Assembly (NCBI RefSeq): GCF_900114325.1
Contig: NZ_FOSR01000002.1
Span: forward strand, 124,001 to 188,000
DNA: 64,000 nt
Direction: 5' to 3'
Origin: Rhodanobacter glycinis
Lineage (GTDB): Bacteria; Pseudomonadota; Gammaproteobacteria; Xanthomonadales; Rhodanobacteraceae
Position 1 is the stretch's first letter, and every line of letters starts with the position of its first letter. The notes under the pieces are model-generated. The model was not told the DNA's origin. It worked only from the letters and a program-made list of their open reading frames with translations, and ran no database searches. Position numbers and translations under genes: made by a program. This document shows positions 44,674 through 53,810 of the stretch, one piece after another.

Positions 44674-45539
44674 TCTCCATTCCCCTCCTGCCAGCGCAGC
44701 ACGGCAAAGCCCGACGAACCGGGCTGGGCCACCTGCGACCGCACCGTGGCGCGCAATACGGCGCGTGTTCCATCGGCCAGCACCGCGACCGAACGAATAC
44801 TATGCGTTACCCCACCACCGCCAGCCAAGCCCGACGCGTGCGCATCGGCGGCGGCGCGCTTGGCCAGCGCCGCGCGCACGGCGTCCGGCGTCATGCCCAG
44901 CGCAGCCAGCACCAGCGGTGGCGCGGTGGCCGGATCGGGACTGGGTCGTCCGGACCAGATCGTCAGCACCGGGGATACCCTGGCATACAGCGCCGGCGTC
45001 ATGCCCAGCACCATCTGCACTTCCTGCACGCTGGCGAACGCACCGTTGCGCGGGCCATAGCTGCGCCCCGCCGCGACATAGGCGGCCTTGCGCTGCGCCT
45101 TCTGTTCATTGCTGATCGCGAAGCTGCGCCACTCCACCACCGCCTTGGCCAGCGCGGCAGCCCGGCTGTCGTTTTCGCCGGCGGCGCGGAACAGGCCGAC
45201 CAGCACCTCGGGCTTGGCCGTGTTCAGATCCACCTTGCCGCCCTCGTCGGTGGCCGACACGCTTACCGAAGCCCCATCGAAACGGAACGGGTAACTGCGT
45301 CCGTCGGCGGTCCACCGGTTGGCCATGTCCGGCGCCTGCAGCGCGTAAACCGCGCGCATCAAACCGGCCTCGGCCGCGTAATGCGCGCGGGTCTGCTCGA
45401 ACTGGTAACGCGCCTGCAGACCTTCGGTGCGCGCCATCGCGGCGTAACCGCCCAGCAGGATCGCCAGCAGCGTGCACGCCCACAGCACCACCAGCAGCGC
45501 AACGCCACGCTGCGAATGTGCCGGCACATGGCGCTTCAT
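44670..45539 (-). CDS. gspK: Type II secretion minor pseudopilin GspK
   Basis: A 289-residue pseudopilin that caps the GspI-J-K tip. Short leader with QRGVALLVVLWACTLLAILLGGYA; the usual Glu5 is replaced by Val, as is normal for GspK. The helical insertion domain holds KVDLNTAKPEVLVGLF. Processed by a prepilin peptidase not present in the window. ATGA overlaps with gspJ and gspL. Confidence 0.92.
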   Translation of the reverse strand: MKRHVPAHSQRGVALLVVLWACTLLAILLGGYAAMARTEGLQARYQFEQTRAHYAAEAGLMRAVYALQAPDMANRWTADGRSYPFRFDGASVSVSATDEGGKVDLNTAKPEVLVGLFRAAGENDSRAAALAKAVVEWRSFAISNEQKAQRKAAYVAAGRSYGPRNGAFASVQEVQMVLGMTPALYARVSPVLTIWSGRPSPDPATAPPLVLAALGMTPDAVRAALAKRAAADAHASGLAGGGGVTHSIRSVAVLADGTRAVLRATVRSQVAQPGSSGFAVLRWQEGNGE

Positions 45540-46204
45540 CGCACCACCCCCTGCGCGCGCAAGCCACGCAACGGATCATTGGCGCCCCGCGTGGCGCTGG
45601 CATTCACCCGCAGCGGCGTCTGCAGCGTCGGCCAGTCGCGGCCCCCATCCAGTTCCAGGTGGATGCTCACCAGGGAAGGCAGGCGATGACCGTCCTTCCA
45701 GTCGCCCTGCCAATCGCCGGGGTGGCCCTGGCGATCACGTCCGCGATAATCGAAACCGCCACTGGTAATGCCGGACAGCAACACCTGCGCGTCGCCCAAC
45801 GGCTCCGGCTCGCTGCCATCCGGCGGCAGGATCGCGAAACTCGCTTCCAGTTGCAGATTGCCGTTGTCGCCTGGCACCAGCTTCAACTGCTGCAACTGCG
45901 GGCCGAGCCGGCCCAGATAACCGGGCAGCGGCGCCACGAACTTCATCTCGTGCGCATCGCCGGAAAAGTACAGCGGCAAGCCATGCTCGTCGTGCGCAAT
46001 CGGTTGCGTCAGGGCTTGTGCCAACTCGCTGCGCATGAAGTGCTGCGCCGCCCGGATCTGGTCGAACTGCTCGATCCGCGCCTGTCCCGCATGCACGGTG
46101 CGCGTGGCCGTGTGGATGCCCGAATACACGCCCACCAGCAGGAACGCCAGCAACATCAGCGCGGCCAGCACTTCGAGCAGGGTGAAGCCGGCCATGCGCT
46201 TCAT
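45536..46204 (-). CDS. gspJ: Type II secretion minor pseudopilin GspJ
   Basis: A 222-residue pseudopilin starting MKRMAGFTLLEVLAALMLLAFLLVGVY, with Gly-Phe cleavage site and Glu5. The rest fits GspJ (AAQHFMRSELAQAL, FDYRGRD, PSLVSIHLELDGG). The start at 46204 overlaps the gspI stop by 4 bases; longer in-frame starts run back through gspI. Confidence 0.92.
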   Translation of the reverse strand: MKRMAGFTLLEVLAALMLLAFLLVGVYSGIHTATRTVHAGQARIEQFDQIRAAQHFMRSELAQALTQPIAHDEHGLPLYFSGDAHEMKFVAPLPGYLGRLGPQLQQLKLVPGDNGNLQLEASFAILPPDGSEPEPLGDAQVLLSGITSGGFDYRGRDRQGHPGDWQGDWKDGHRLPSLVSIHLELDGGRDWPTLQTPLRVNASATRGANDPLRGLRAQGVVR

Positions 46205-46668
46205 GACGACGTTCCCGGCGTGACGACCGCCGCGCGCAAGGTGGTGAAGCGCGCGCGATTCGGATGCGATGCCGTGCCCCACATCACTTCCAGGTCGAGC
46301 CGATACAACCGCATCATGCCGCCTTGCGACACCCCTGCCGCGGTCCACGGCGTCACCTGCAGGCGCCAGCGATAATCCTTGTCGAAACGGCCGGCGGTGA
46401 CGCCCGGCTTCGGGGCGTCCAGCACGAAGGCACTGTCCAGCTTGCTGCGTGCCCACATCGCCGCTTCGTCATGCGCCGCAGCGCGGCGGGTCAGCCCGAT
46501 CGCACCACCGGCCACCTGCATCAGCGCGGCGAAGGTGATCGCCAGCAGCAGGATCGCGGCGATCACCTCCAGCAGGCTGAAACCGCCCTGGCGGCGGGCG
46601 CGAAGCCGCCTTCCCGCCCATGGCGAATCATCATGTCGCCAGCCCGTGGCCTGCAGCATGGCCGTCAT
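46201..46668 (-). CDS. gspI: Type II secretion minor pseudopilin GspI
   Basis: A 155-residue pseudopilin with a leader of about 28 residues before GGFSLLEVIAAILLLAITFAALMQ (Gly-Phe, Glu5). WARSKLDSAFV is the conserved GspI segment after the helix. The start at 46668 (MTAMLQ) overlaps the gspH stop by four bases. Tip complex member with GspJ and GspK. Confidence 0.9.
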   Translation of the reverse strand: MTAMLQATGWRHDDSPWAGRRLRARRQGGFSLLEVIAAILLLAITFAALMQVAGGAIGLTRRAAAHDEAAMWARSKLDSAFVLDAPKPGVTAGRFDKDYRWRLQVTPWTAAGVSQGGMMRLYRLDLEVMWGTASHPNRARFTTLRAAVVTPGTSS

Positions 46669-47207
46669 GGCTGTTTCACCACATCGACCACGTTCACCGC
46701 GCCGGTCAGCCACGACACGTTGACGTGCCATTGCCGCTGCCCGCTCTGCAAGGTGATGCGCCCGCCGGTGGAGCTGCCGTCGGGGAAGAAGCGAATGCGC
46801 GCGGTGCCATCACGCCCCTGGTCCATGCTGGCGCTGGTGATGCCCACGCGCATGCCGTGCGGCAATTGCACTTCGCGCCCACTCGCCCCGTGATAACGCG
46901 CATCGCGCGTGTCCAGCACGAAGTTGCGCTGTGCACCGTGCACGATCGCCTGCGCACGCGTGGCGCGCAATGCGGCGGCCAATTCACCACTGGCGGCGTT
47001 GATGCGCGCGCTGGCCAGTCCGTGCGTGACCGAAATTGCCACGGCCGAAGCGGCGATGCCGATCAACAGGATCACCGCCAGCATTTCGAGCAGGGTGAAG
47101 CCGTGCTGGAAATGCCGCGTTTTCGCTCCCTTCTCTGCTCGCCGAGCCTGCTCCGGACTCGATCCGGAAGAAGCGCTGGAGAGCCATGCCCTGAACTTTG
47201 GCGACAT
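46665..47207 (-). CDS. gspH: Type II secretion minor pseudopilin GspH, long leader
   Basis: A pseudopilin with GFTLLEMLAVILLIGIAASAVAISV and the GspH core (SGELAAALRATRAQAIVHGAQRNFVLDTRDARYHGASGREVQLPHGMRVG, IRFFPDGSSTGGRI). With the start at 47207 (MSPKF) it is 180 residues and the leader before the Gly-Phe site is about 36 residues, much longer than the usual 6-15. No ATG, GTG or TTG occurs between there and the cleavage site. The start codon itself lies at the edge of an inserted repeat (47219-47303). Confidence 0.85.
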   Translation of the reverse strand: MSPKFRAWLSSASSGSSPEQARRAEKGAKTRHFQHGFTLLEMLAVILLIGIAASAVAISVTHGLASARINAASGELAAALRATRAQAIVHGAQRNFVLDTRDARYHGASGREVQLPHGMRVGITSASMDQGRDGTARIRFFPDGSSTGGRITLQSGQRQWHVNVSWLTGAVNVVDVVKQP

Positions 47208-47218
47208 GGCGAATAGCC

Positions 47219-47303
47219 CGTCATTCCAGCGAACGCTGGAATCCAGCGCCTTGCGCACTTCAGAGCCTGAAGTCGCTGGATCCCGGCGTTCGCCGGGATG
47301 ACG
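47219..47303. repeat. GTCATTCC-type hairpin repeat between gspG and gspH
   Basis: CGTCATTCCAGCGAACGCTG opens and CCGGCGTTCGCCGGGATGAC closes, as in the unit at 56014-56098. The flank ACTTTGGC at 47195-47202 also matches 55990-55997, so the element seems to extend over the gspH start. Confidence 0.75.
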
Positions 47304-47416
47304 GAACATCGGACTGGAGAGGGGGGCCGTCTTGCCGCAAAGCCACAACCGCGCCCGATCCCCCCGTGTAGATAGAGGGAGAGACAAGGATGCGCGGGGC
47401 GGCATCGACGCCATGC

Positions 47417-47848
47417 TTACTGCCAGTTGCCCACGTCGGCGTTGTAGCCGGTGCCACCCGGGCGACCGTCCTGGCCGTAGAAAATCAGGTCGTAATTGCC
47501 ATGCTGGCCGGGATACTGGTAACCGAATGCATGGCCCCACGGATCCTTCAATTGCGATTCCTTGGCATACGGGCCCTGCCAGTTCGGCGCATTGGCCGGC
47601 TTGGTCACCAGTGCGTCCAGGCTCTGCGGCGGGCTGCCGTTGTCCAGCGAATAGCTGTCGATGTCCTGGCCCAGTGTGGTGAGCTGTGCCTTGCCCGCGC
47701 CGTACTTGCCCTTGTCCACGCTGTGGCCGACCTGACGCACCACGATGGTGCCGATGATGCCGATCAGCACGATCACCGCCAGCATCTCCAGCAGGGTGAA
47801 GCCGCGGCTGCGACGCCTGTTTCCGAAACCCGGTTGTCGGTACTGCAT
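47417..47848 (-). CDS. gspG: Type II secretion major pseudopilin GspG
   Basis: A 143-residue major pseudopilin. Leader MQYRQPGFGNRRRSRG, then FTLLEMLAVIVLIGIIGTIVV with Glu5, and the GspG signature DSYSLDNGSPPQSLDALVTKP followed by LKDPWGHAFGYQYPGQHGNYDLIFYGQDGRPGGTGYNADVGNW (the Ca-binding region). Polymerises into the periplasmic pseudopilus. The start at 47848; gspF ends 65 bases upstream. Confidence 0.95.
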   Translation of the reverse strand: MQYRQPGFGNRRRSRGFTLLEMLAVIVLIGIIGTIVVRQVGHSVDKGKYGAGKAQLTTLGQDIDSYSLDNGSPPQSLDALVTKPANAPNWQGPYAKESQLKDPWGHAFGYQYPGQHGNYDLIFYGQDGRPGGTGYNADVGNWQ

Positions 47849-47913
47849 GGATCGCTTCTCCGTTCGGTGCGCATCCTTTCGGTGCGCAAGGGTGGTGTGT
47901 CCCGTGGTCGGGC

Positions 47914-49131
47914 TCACTGGATATTGTTGGTGAGATTGAGCAGCGGCATCAGGATCGCCGCCATGATGATCGCCACCAGCACGGTCATCACGATGGTCAG
48001 CGCCGGCACCAGCGCGGCCAGCAGGCGATCGATGCTGCGGCGTGATTCCAGTTCGAAGGTGTCGGCCACCTTCAGCAGCATGGTGTCGAGCTGGCCCGCC
48101 TCCTCGCCCACCTGCACCATCTGGATCGCCAGCCGCGGAAAGTGTTTCGCCTGCGCCAGCGCCAGGCTCAGGCCACCGCCATCCTTCACCTGTTCGGCGG
48201 CCTGCACCAGCGCCTGGTCCAGTGCGCGATTGGAGGTAACCTGCCGGGCGATGCCCAACGCCGACAGCAACGGCACACCGTTCTTCAGCAGCGTGCCCAG
48301 GGTGCGCGCGATGCGCGCGGTTTCCACCTTCAGCAACAGCGGACCGACCACTTTCATGGTCAACAGGCGGGCATGCCACGCCAGCCGCAAGGCTGGATCG
48401 CGCATGCGCGCACGCCACACGAACACGCCACCGACCAGCACGATCAGGATCAGCCACCACCACGCCTGCAGCGAATTGCCCAACGCCAGCACGGCGCGGG
48501 TGATCCACGGAATCGGCACTTGCATGTCCTGGAAGATCGGCACGAACTGCGGCACCACGTAAGCCAGCAGCAACACCAGCGAACCGAGCACGCCCACCAT
48601 CAGGAAGGCCGGATAGATCAGCGCATTGATGATGGTGCCGCGCAATTGCTGCGAACGTTCCAGGTAATCGGCGAGCCGGCGCAGGGTTTCTTCCAGCGAG
48701 CCACCCGCCTCGCCCGCGCGCACCAGCGAGATATACAACTTGGGGAACACGCCGTGTTCCTCTTCCAGCGCCTGCGACAGCGGCGTGCCGCCGCGCACGC
48801 GATCGCGCACGCGCTCGATCAGCTTCTTCGCGCGCTCGCCCTCGGGCAGGTCGAGCAGGATGCCCAGTGCACGATCCAGCGGCTGGCCGGCGCCAAGCAG
48901 GGTCGCCAGCTGGTGGGTGAACTGGGCGAGCTGGTCGCCGGTGAACGGGCCACGCGCGAACAACGCGGCAAAGCCGGAACCGCCACCCGCCGTATCCGCC
49001 GGCTGTGCTTCCAGCGGGATGTGGCCCTGGTCCTGCAGATGACCGATCACTTCCTCGATGCTGGCCGCTTCCATCTGGCCTTGCAGTGTTTCACCGGCGG
49101 CACTGACGGCCTTGTAGCGGAACTGGCTCAC
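47914..49131 (-). CDS. gspF: Type II secretion inner-membrane protein GspF
   Basis: A 405-residue platform core with two cytosolic GspF domains (residues about 70-190 and 275-395) and three membrane segments. FTHQLATLLGAGQPLDRAL, KLYISLVRAGEAGGSLEETLRRLADYLER, and IARTLGTLLKNGVPLLSALGIARQV with MVQVGEEAGQLDTMLLKVADTFE are the family repeats. A repeat of about 125 bases separates it from gspE. Confidence 0.95.
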   Translation of the reverse strand: MSQFRYKAVSAAGETLQGQMEAASIEEVIGHLQDQGHIPLEAQPADTAGGGSGFAALFARGPFTGDQLAQFTHQLATLLGAGQPLDRALGILLDLPEGERAKKLIERVRDRVRGGTPLSQALEEEHGVFPKLYISLVRAGEAGGSLEETLRRLADYLERSQQLRGTIINALIYPAFLMVGVLGSLVLLLAYVVPQFVPIFQDMQVPIPWITRAVLALGNSLQAWWWLILIVLVGGVFVWRARMRDPALRLAWHARLLTMKVVGPLLLKVETARIARTLGTLLKNGVPLLSALGIARQVTSNRALDQALVQAAEQVKDGGGLSLALAQAKHFPRLAIQMVQVGEEAGQLDTMLLKVADTFELESRRSIDRLLAALVPALTIVMTVLVAIIMAAILMPLLNLTNNIQ

Positions 49132-49140
49132 GCCTTTAAC

Positions 49141-49265
49141 CTCCTCTCCCCTTTGGGGAGAGGATTGAGGTGAGGGGCGGGTGCTCGCGATGAACTCGCC
49201 AAGAGCGATGCCGCACGAACAGACACTCTCGCGAGCACCCGCCCCTCACCCCGGCGGGGAGAGGG
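49141..49265. repeat. Inverted repeat element between gspE and gspF
   Basis: The left arm CTCTCCCCTTTGGGGAGAGG plus ATTGAGGTGAGGGGCGGGTG, and the right arm CGAGCACCCGCCCCTCACCC plus CGGCGGGGAGAGGG, are inverse copies with a shared 22-base core GGTGAGGGGCGGGTGCTCGC. The same core stands at 7564-7584. It could fold into a long hairpin in the gspE-gspF message. Confidence 0.8.
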
Positions 49266-49275
49266 AGAAAACACG

Positions 49276-51009
49276 TCAGCCTTCCTGCGTGACACGCAGC
49301 ACCTCCTCGAGGGTGGTGACGCCGGCCACGGCCTTGGCGATGCCGTCTTCGTACATGGTGCGCATGCCTTCGGCGCGCGACTGCTTCTCGATCTCGCCGG
49401 CGTCGGCCTTCTGCATCACCAGCCGGCGCAGCGGATCGCTCATCACCAGGAATTCCATGATCGCGCGGCGGCCACGGTAGCCGGTGGGGTTGGCCGTGCT
49501 GCTGCCGGGCTTCCACAGGCGGATAGGGCGTTCGTCGGTGTATTTCTCCAGCTCGAACTGCTTGATGACTTCCGGCGACGGTTCGTACGGAATCGCCGTT
49601 TCCGGATCGAGCCGGCGCACCAGTCGCTGCGCCAGGATGCCGTTGACGGTGGAACCGAGCAGGTAATCCTCCACGCCCATGTCGAGCATGCGGGTGATGC
49701 CGCCGGCCGCGCTGTTGGTGTGCAGCGTGGACAGCACCAGATGGCCGGTCAGCGCGGACTGGATCGCGATGCGACAGGTTTCCAGGTCGCGCATTTCGCC
49801 GATCATGATCACGTCCGGATCCTGGCGCACGATCGAGCGCAGCGCACCGGCGAAATCCAGCCCGATCTGCGGCTTCACCTGGATCTGGTTGATGCCCTCG
49901 ATCTGGTACTCGACCGGGTCTTCGACGGTGATGATCTTCACGTCGGGCGTATTGATCTGCGACAGCGCGGTGTACAGCGTGGTGGTCTTGCCCGAGCCGG
50001 TGGGGCCGGTGACCAGCAGGATGCCGTGCGGCCGATCCAGCACGTCGACGAAGCGCTGCTGGAAATTGTCGGTGAAACCGAGCGAAGCGAAGTCGAACAC
50101 CACCGATTCGCGATCGAGGATACGCATCACCACCGACTCGCCGAAGCTGGTCGGCACCGTGGACACGCGCAGGTCCAGTTCCTTGCCCTGCACGCGCAAC
50201 TGGATGCGCCCGTCCTGCGGCAGGCGGCGTTCGGCGATGTTGAGCTTGGCCATGATCTTCACGCGCGAGATCACCGCCGCGGTGGAACTGGACGGCGGCG
50301 CTTCCACCTCATGCAGCACGCCGTCGATGCGGTAGCGCACCTTCAGCCGGTTCTCGAACGGCTCGATGTGCACGTCGGACGCGCGCTGTTCGACCGCGCG
50401 CTGCAGGATCAGGTTGACCAGCCGGATCACCGGCGCCTCGGAGGCGAGGTCGCGCAGGTGTTCGACGTCGTCTTCCACGTTGGTGCTGCCGTCGAGGTTC
50501 TCCACGATGGTGCCCATCGCCGAGCGGCCGGAGCCGTAATAGCGCTCGATCAGGTCATCGATCTCCGAACGCAAGCCCACGCGCAGCGCCACCGGCTTGC
50601 CGGCAGCCAGGCACACCGCCTGCAGCGGATACGGGTCGGCCGGATCGGCCACCGCCAGCGCCAGCCCGTCGTCGCCGTCGCGCAGCGGCACCACGTGCTG
50701 CTGCTTGAGGAAACGCACGGAAAGGTCCAGTTCGGCCGGCGGCAACTCCGGCGCTTCCTTGGCGACCAGCAGCGGTGCGTCGAGCAGTTCCGACCAGGCC
50801 TCGGCCAGATCGCGCTCGGAAACCAGCCCCAGGCGCGCCAGCAGCGCGGTCAGCGTGCCGTCGGGCGATTCCTCGTGCAATCGACGCGCACGCGCCAGAT
50901 CGTTGTCCTTCAGGCGCCCACGGGCAACCAGCAGCGCGCACACTGCCGTTTCGCGGTCATCCACGACCGCCCGTCCCCCATCCTGCGCCGGCTGCACGAC
51001 TGCCGACAT
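49276..51009 (-). CDS. gspE: Type II secretion ATPase GspE lacking the zinc tetracysteine
   Basis: A 577-residue ATPase that drives pseudopilus assembly. N1/N2 domains (residues about 15-155), Walker A GPTGSGKTT at 335-343, Asp box TVEDPVEYQIEG at 361-372, Walker B PDVIMIGEMRDLETCRIA at 398-415, His box LSTLHTNSAAGGITRM. Where other GspE proteins have CxxC-(about 29)-CxxC, this one reads RRLDPETAIPYEP (466-478) and SSTANPTGYRGR (503-514): all four Cys are gone and the only cysteines are at 24, 133 and 412. The start at 51009 has GGGGTGG close upstream. First gene of the cluster. Confidence 0.95.
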   Translation of the reverse strand: MSAVVQPAQDGGRAVVDDRETAVCALLVARGRLKDNDLARARRLHEESPDGTLTALLARLGLVSERDLAEAWSELLDAPLLVAKEAPELPPAELDLSVRFLKQQHVVPLRDGDDGLALAVADPADPYPLQAVCLAAGKPVALRVGLRSEIDDLIERYYGSGRSAMGTIVENLDGSTNVEDDVEHLRDLASEAPVIRLVNLILQRAVEQRASDVHIEPFENRLKVRYRIDGVLHEVEAPPSSSTAAVISRVKIMAKLNIAERRLPQDGRIQLRVQGKELDLRVSTVPTSFGESVVMRILDRESVVFDFASLGFTDNFQQRFVDVLDRPHGILLVTGPTGSGKTTTLYTALSQINTPDVKIITVEDPVEYQIEGINQIQVKPQIGLDFAGALRSIVRQDPDVIMIGEMRDLETCRIAIQSALTGHLVLSTLHTNSAAGGITRMLDMGVEDYLLGSTVNGILAQRLVRRLDPETAIPYEPSPEVIKQFELEKYTDERPIRLWKPGSSTANPTGYRGRRAIMEFLVMSDPLRRLVMQKADAGEIEKQSRAEGMRTMYEDGIAKAVAGVTTLEEVLRVTQEG

Positions 51010-51241
51010 ATGCCACCCCGCTTGTGAATCGCGACTGCCAGTAAAACACTTCCCCGACCGTGCCCGCCCCCCGACGTGCCACGGCGAACCATCATAGGTA
51101 ACACATTGGCCAAGCGGCAGGCGAGCACGACATCGCAACCGTGACACGCAATTGCCCCCAACCCGCCTGGCGTTCAGCCTGGACGCCAGGCTTGCCGACA
51201 GCCATGGGTCTGGGACAATACCTGTTTTCATTGGGTTCCCC

Positions 51242-52030
51242 ATGCAGCTCATCGACATCGGCGCCAATCTCACGCACGAATCCTTCCGTCACGATTTCGA
51301 CGATGTGCTGGCGCGTGCGCGGAACCATGGGGTGGCGCGCATGGTCGTCACCGGCGCCTCGCGCGAAGGCAGCGAGGAAGCGCTGCTGCTGGCGCGCGCG
51401 CACCCAGGGTTGCTGTACGCCACCGCGGGTGTGCATCCGCACCATGCGGCGGAGTATGACGATGCCGTGGATGCCCGCCTGCGCGAACTGGCGCGCAAAC
51501 CGGAAGTGCGCGCGGTGGGCGAAGCCGGACTGGACTATTTCCGCCATCTCTCGCCGCGCGAGGCGCAACTGGCGGCATTCGAGCGGCAACTGGCCATCGC
51601 CGCGGAACTGGGCAAGCCGCTGTTCCTGCACCAGCGCGATGCCCACGAGGACTTCCTGGCCCTGCTGCGCCGCTGGCGCGACCGCGTGCCGGCGATGGTG
51701 GTGCATTGCTTCACCGACACCCGCGAGGCCCTGCACGACTACCTCGCGCTGGACTGCCACATCGGCATCACCGGCTGGATCTGCGACGAACGCCGCGGCT
51801 CCCATCTGCGCGAATTCGTGCGCGAGATTCCCGCCAACCGACTGATGATCGAGACCGACTCCCCTTATTTGTTGCCGCGCACAGTACGCCCGCAGCCCAG
51901 CCACCGCCGCAACGAACCCATGTACCTGAAGCACATCTGCGAGGAAATCGCCCGCGATCGGGGTGAGGCTGTCGAGGTCACCGCGGCGAACAGCACGGTC
52001 ACGGCAGAGGCGTTCTTCGGACTGGCGTGA
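51242..52030 (+). CDS. tatD: TatD-family metal-dependent deoxyribonuclease
   Basis: A 262-residue amidohydrolase-fold nuclease. MQLIDIGANLTHESF, ATAGVHPHHA, VGEAGLDYFR (metal-bridging Glu), LFLHQRDAHEDF, VVHCFTDTREALHDYLALDCHIGITGWICDERRG, and LMIETDSPYLLPR give the metal ligands. TatD proteins degrade DNA and trim RNA 3' ends; the name refers to linkage with tat genes in E. coli, but here tatABC is 42 kb away. The start at 51242 is the family start. Divergent from gspE. Confidence 0.93.
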   Translation: MQLIDIGANLTHESFRHDFDDVLARARNHGVARMVVTGASREGSEEALLLARAHPGLLYATAGVHPHHAAEYDDAVDARLRELARKPEVRAVGEAGLDYFRHLSPREAQLAAFERQLAIAAELGKPLFLHQRDAHEDFLALLRRWRDRVPAMVVHCFTDTREALHDYLALDCHIGITGWICDERRGSHLREFVREIPANRLMIETDSPYLLPRTVRPQPSHRRNEPMYLKHICEEIARDRGEAVEVTAANSTVTAEAFFGLA

Positions 52031-52077
52031 CGGCGGTTGCGGCGATCCTCGATGCTACGCAACGCCCTCTCTCCACC

Positions 52078-52250
52078 GTCATTCCGGCGCAGGCTCACTG
52101 CTGTCCGGAATAATCCTGGGATGTCCTTCGAGAGTGAATGCCCACGCCGCTTGCGCGAGGTGCAACAAGGGGGCGACTCCATTTCTGGCAGCGACCACCT
52201 CTCCGACTCGTCATCCCGGCGCAGGCCGGAATCCAGTGAGACACCTGCTT
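52078..52250. repeat. GTCATTCC-type repeats between tatD and rluE
   Basis: GTCATTCCGGCGCAGGCTCA at 52078 and GTCATCCCGGCGCAGGCCGG at 52210 are two partial copies of the same repeat family. They fill most of the 233-base gap between converging genes. Confidence 0.6.
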
Positions 52251-52263
52251 CACGGGCAAACCC

Positions 52264-52800
52264 TCACCCGGCCAGCACCCGCGTCTCCCCCGGCGCCAAG
52301 CCATCCAGCGCATACGCCCCGATCCGCACCCGGATCAGCCGCAAGGTGGGAAACCCCACGGCAGCGGTCATCCGCCGCACCTGGCGGTTGCGGCCTTCGC
52401 GCAGGGTGATCGACAGCCAGCTGGTGGGAATGCTCTTGCGATAGCGCACCGGCGGATCGCGCGGCCACAACCAGTCCGGCTCGGCCGCGTGCTCGGCGCC
52501 GGCGGGAAGCGTGGGACCATCCTTCAGCAACACGCCGCGACGCAACGCCGCCACGGCTTCATCGGTGACGGCACCATCCACCTGCACCAGATAGGTCTTG
52601 GGCTGCTTGTGGCGCGGGTCGGTCAAGCGATGCGCGAGGCGGCCATCGTCGGTAAGCAGCAACAGGCCTTCGCTGTCGTGGTCGAGACGGCCAGCGGCGT
52701 AAACGCCTTTCTGCCGCACATGGTCGGCGAGAGTCGGACGACCCTCGTCGCTGGTGAACTGGCACAACACGCCGTACGGCTTGTTCAGCGCGATCAGCAT
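52264..52800 (-). CDS. rluE: 23S rRNA pseudouridine synthase RluE
   Basis: A 178-residue RsuA/RluE-type enzyme without the S4 domain, as RluE (position 2457 in E. coli 23S rRNA). [14 protein letters not shown], catalytic Asp in [27 protein letters not shown], and [29 protein letters not shown]. Cytosolic. The start at 52800. Confidence 0.92.
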   Translation of the reverse strand: MLIALNKPYGVLCQFTSDEGRPTLADHVRQKGVYAAGRLDHDSEGLLLLTDDGRLAHRLTDPRHKQPKTYLVQVDGAVTDEAVAALRRGVLLKDGPTLPAGAEHAAEPDWLWPRDPPVRYRKSIPTSWLSITLREGRNRQVRRMTAAVGFPTLRLIRVRIGAYALDGLAPGETRVLAG

Positions 52801-52819
52801 GCGCGTGCCGAACGAATGC

Positions 52820-53719
52820 TCAGAGCGGGGAAACGGCAGTGGAAGCGGCCGCAGCCGGCGCCCCCGGCTTCACAAAGCGCAGCGTCATGCGATCGGATTC
52901 GCCAATGGCGAGGTACTTCGCCCGATCCTTGCTGCCCAGCGCCAGCGTCGGCGGCAAGGTCCACACGCCCTTGGGGTAATCCTTGGTGTCCTTCGGATTG
53001 GCATTGATCTCGCTGCGTGCATCCAGCTTGAAGCCGGCCGCCGTGGCCAGCTTCACCACGTAGGAGGTGGGCAAGTAGCCACTGCCCTTGACCGCGGCCA
53101 GCGTGGCGCCGGCAGGCGCGCGGTGGTCGACCACGCCCAGCACACCGCCGGGTTGCAGCACGGCGAAGAACGCCTTGAACATCGCCGGTGCGGTGCCGGC
53201 CTGCACCCAGTTGTGCACGTTGCGGAAGGTCAGCACCGCATCGGCCGAACCGGGCGGGCCGAACACCGGCGCCTTCGGATCGTATTCGACGATGTGCGCC
53301 TTGCCGTACACCGCCGGATTGGCCGCGAATTTCGCGCGCAGCGTGCTGTCGCTGCGCTTCGCCTCGGCGCCGCCGGATGGCGCGGGCTCGGCGGCCACGT
53401 AGTCGCCGTTGTCGCGCAGCAACGGCGCCAGGATCTCGCTGTACCAGCCGCCGGCAGGATTGATCTCCACCACGGTCTGGTCGGGCTGGATGCCGAAGAA
53501 CTGCAGCGTGGCCTTGGGATGGCGATAGGCGTCACGCGCCCGATCGGCCGCTGGCCGCCAGGTGCCGGCCAGCACCGTGTCGAGCTGGCTGGCGGTGAAA
53601 TCGCTGGCACTGGTCGGCGGCACCAGCTCGCCATCCGGCTGATCCTGCTGCGCTTGCACCAAGGCCGGTGCGACGGCCAGCCACACCGCACATCCCGCGG
53701 CAACCCACAAGCTTTTCAT
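52820..53719 (-). CDS. Exported methyltransferase-like protein (COG4798 type)
   Basis: A 299-residue protein with a signal peptide ([24 protein letters not shown]), then a class I SAM methyltransferase-like fold: [31 protein letters not shown] (motif I), [40 protein letters not shown]. These motifs match the predicted methyltransferase group COG4798, which is often exported. SAM is not known in the periplasm, so the fold may bind another ligand or the enzyme may work before export. The start at 53719 has AGGAG 6 bases upstream. It ends 19 bases upstream of the rluE start on the same strand. Confidence 0.8.
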   Translation of the reverse strand: MKSLWVAAGCAVWLAVAPALVQAQQDQPDGELVPPTSASDFTASQLDTVLAGTWRPAADRARDAYRHPKATLQFFGIQPDQTVVEINPAGGWYSEILAPLLRDNGDYVAAEPAPSGGAEAKRSDSTLRAKFAANPAVYGKAHIVEYDPKAPVFGPPGSADAVLTFRNVHNWVQAGTAPAMFKAFFAVLQPGGVLGVVDHRAPAGATLAAVKGSGYLPTSYVVKLATAAGFKLDARSEINANPKDTKDYPKGVWTLPPTLALGSKDRAKYLAIGESDRMTLRFVKPGAPAAAASTAVSPL

Positions 53720-53810
53720 GGACGACTCCTGGAACCTGATGCCACTTAAGGTGGCGACCCCAACGTGCAGAAATGGTGGACAAGCGTTTCGGCAAACCCG
53801 CAAGCGTGCT

